49,594 bases of DNA from Betaproteobacteria bacterium (GTDB lineage: Bacteria; Pseudomonadota; Gammaproteobacteria; Burkholderiales; Rhodocyclaceae): the NCBI GenBank assembly GCA_009777245.1, contig WRMF01000015.1, positions 1-49,594 on the forward strand, in the 5' to 3' direction. Every line of letters starts with the position of its first letter. The first letter of the stretch is position 1. Position numbers and translations under genes: made by a program. The notes below the pieces were generated by a model. That model searched no databases. It worked only from the letters and a program-made list of their open reading frames with translations, and had not been told where the DNA came from. This document shows positions 49,080 through 49,594 of this stretch, in pieces.

Positions 49080-49594
49080 TCAATCCTCTTCTGCGCGAAG
49101 GGTAAGCCTGCCAAAGCCGCCAAGCTCGCTCTCGTTGGCAAGCATCGGATCAACCAGGGCTGATCCGGAAAGCTCGAAACTCCCGAACTCCTCGTTATGC
49201 AAGGGGAGATTGCTTGCCGGATCAAACTGCATCCGAAAGAGATCGACAATCACCGGCTCGTTGTTCAGGGTATTGACCCCGACCATCTGCATCCACCGCT
49301 CCGGCGGAGTTTCGGAAAAAATCCCGAAGGTCTCGATGCCATCAAATTGGTAGGACGCGGTAAGAGGCTGGGTAATGCCGGTAAGGTCGAGAATCCTCAC
49401 ATGTCCGGCTTCCGGCCTCTCCAGACGGTAATGCTCGCCCTCGACAAGCGTCTGGCTGCCAGACTGGATTTCGAGATCGCGGACAAAGCTCTTCTCCAGA
49501 ACCACGACGGAATCCGCCGCAAGGTTGTCAGGGAAGGCTTCGCCGGTCACCGAACCCGGCATGGTTTTGGCGCGTTTGGCGTACAGCCCTACCG
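49080..49594 (-). CDS. Partial tail tube (major tail) protein
   Basis: At least 171 residues; the frame is open to the right edge (upstream residues VGLYAKRAKT precede MPGSVTGEAF), so the start is outside the window and the ATG at 49562 is internal. LEKSFVRDLEIQSGSQTLVE, YRLERPEAGHVRILDLTG, QFDGIETFGIFSETPPERWM and NNEPVIVDLFRMQFDPASNL with the C-terminal FELSGSALVDP fit a siphovirus tail tube subunit. It precedes the chaperones and tape measure in the standard order. Confidence 0.75.
   Translation of the reverse strand, partial: VGLYAKRAKTMPGSVTGEAFPDNLAADSVVVLEKSFVRDLEIQSGSQTLVEGEHYRLERPEAGHVRILDLTGITQPLTASYQFDGIETFGIFSETPPERWMQMVGVNTLNNEPVIVDLFRMQFDPASNLPLHNEEFGSFELSGSALVDPMLANESELGGFGRLTLRAEED

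Overview
The window looks like a betaproteobacterial chromosome (inferred from gene content, with no marker gene sequenced). It carries the hemC-hemD-hemX-hemY block beside an AlgR-type LytTR regulator, rluC next to a Gph-type phosphatase and divergent to a long RNase E, biosynthetic ilvA, galE, and a Zur/ZIP/DUF3299/DUF2796 zinc operon. The core is GC-rich. The stretch at 31.2-39 kb is visibly AT-rich, and several families of palindromic dispersed repeats are scattered throughout.

Layout. 1-381: the tail of an integrated element (a partial alanine-rich ORF), ending in the 3' half of a tRNA-Lys(CTT)-like gene, which reads as an attR scar. 0.5-3.6 kb: a TAXI-type receptor with membrane anchors and a receiver-GGDEF diguanylate cyclase. 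3.9-8.9 kb: hemY, hemX, hemD, hemC and an algR-like regulator, all on the minus strand, with ATGA overlaps at hemC/hemD and hemD/hemX. 9.0-10.4 kb: a stand-alone dihydrolipoyl dehydrogenase. 10.4-12.4 kb: repeat-rich DNA with a matrixin-like protein fragment, a 109-bp mini-element with perfect 24-bp inverted ends, and one small secreted or anchored protein. 12.4-16.9 kb: a deoxyinosine glycosylase, an MBL-fold hydrolase, and a GbsR/MarR-controlled operon (29-aa peptide, SDR-DoxX fusion, two tandem DUF2269 membrane proteins). 16.9-25 kb: HAD phosphatase, rluC, rne, radical SAM protein, ilvA and a small membrane protein. 25-30 kb: a six-gene minus-strand zinc operon (DUF2796, ABC ATPase, FtsX-like permease, DUF3299-ZIP fusion, DUF3299, Zur) with a candidate Zur box upstream. 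30.2-31.2 kb: galE.

31.2-39.05 kb is the most unusual region. It is an AT-rich, all-minus-strand island bounded and punctuated by GTAGGTTGGGGTGAGC-type repeats. It holds an LRR protein, a secreted protein, two tandem paralogues of an unrecognised family, three copies (two partial or chimeric) of one small membrane protein family, and two copies of a ~165-residue module, each joined to a different membrane-spanning C-terminus. It looks like an array of displaced C-terminal cassettes and partner genes of a polymorphic-toxin-like system whose full-length carrier is not in the window. That interpretation is inference; the duplications are seen directly.

39.4 kb to the right edge: the tail module of a siphovirus-like prophage on the minus strand (tail tube protein, two overlapping tail-chaperone ORFs, tape measure, several tip/hub-like proteins). 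Four of its gene junctions, plus the first codons of one gene, carry a second repeat family (GTAGGGGCAGACC type), against a single copy in the other 41 kb. A G-rich 23-bp tandem repeat lies just past the last prophage gene.
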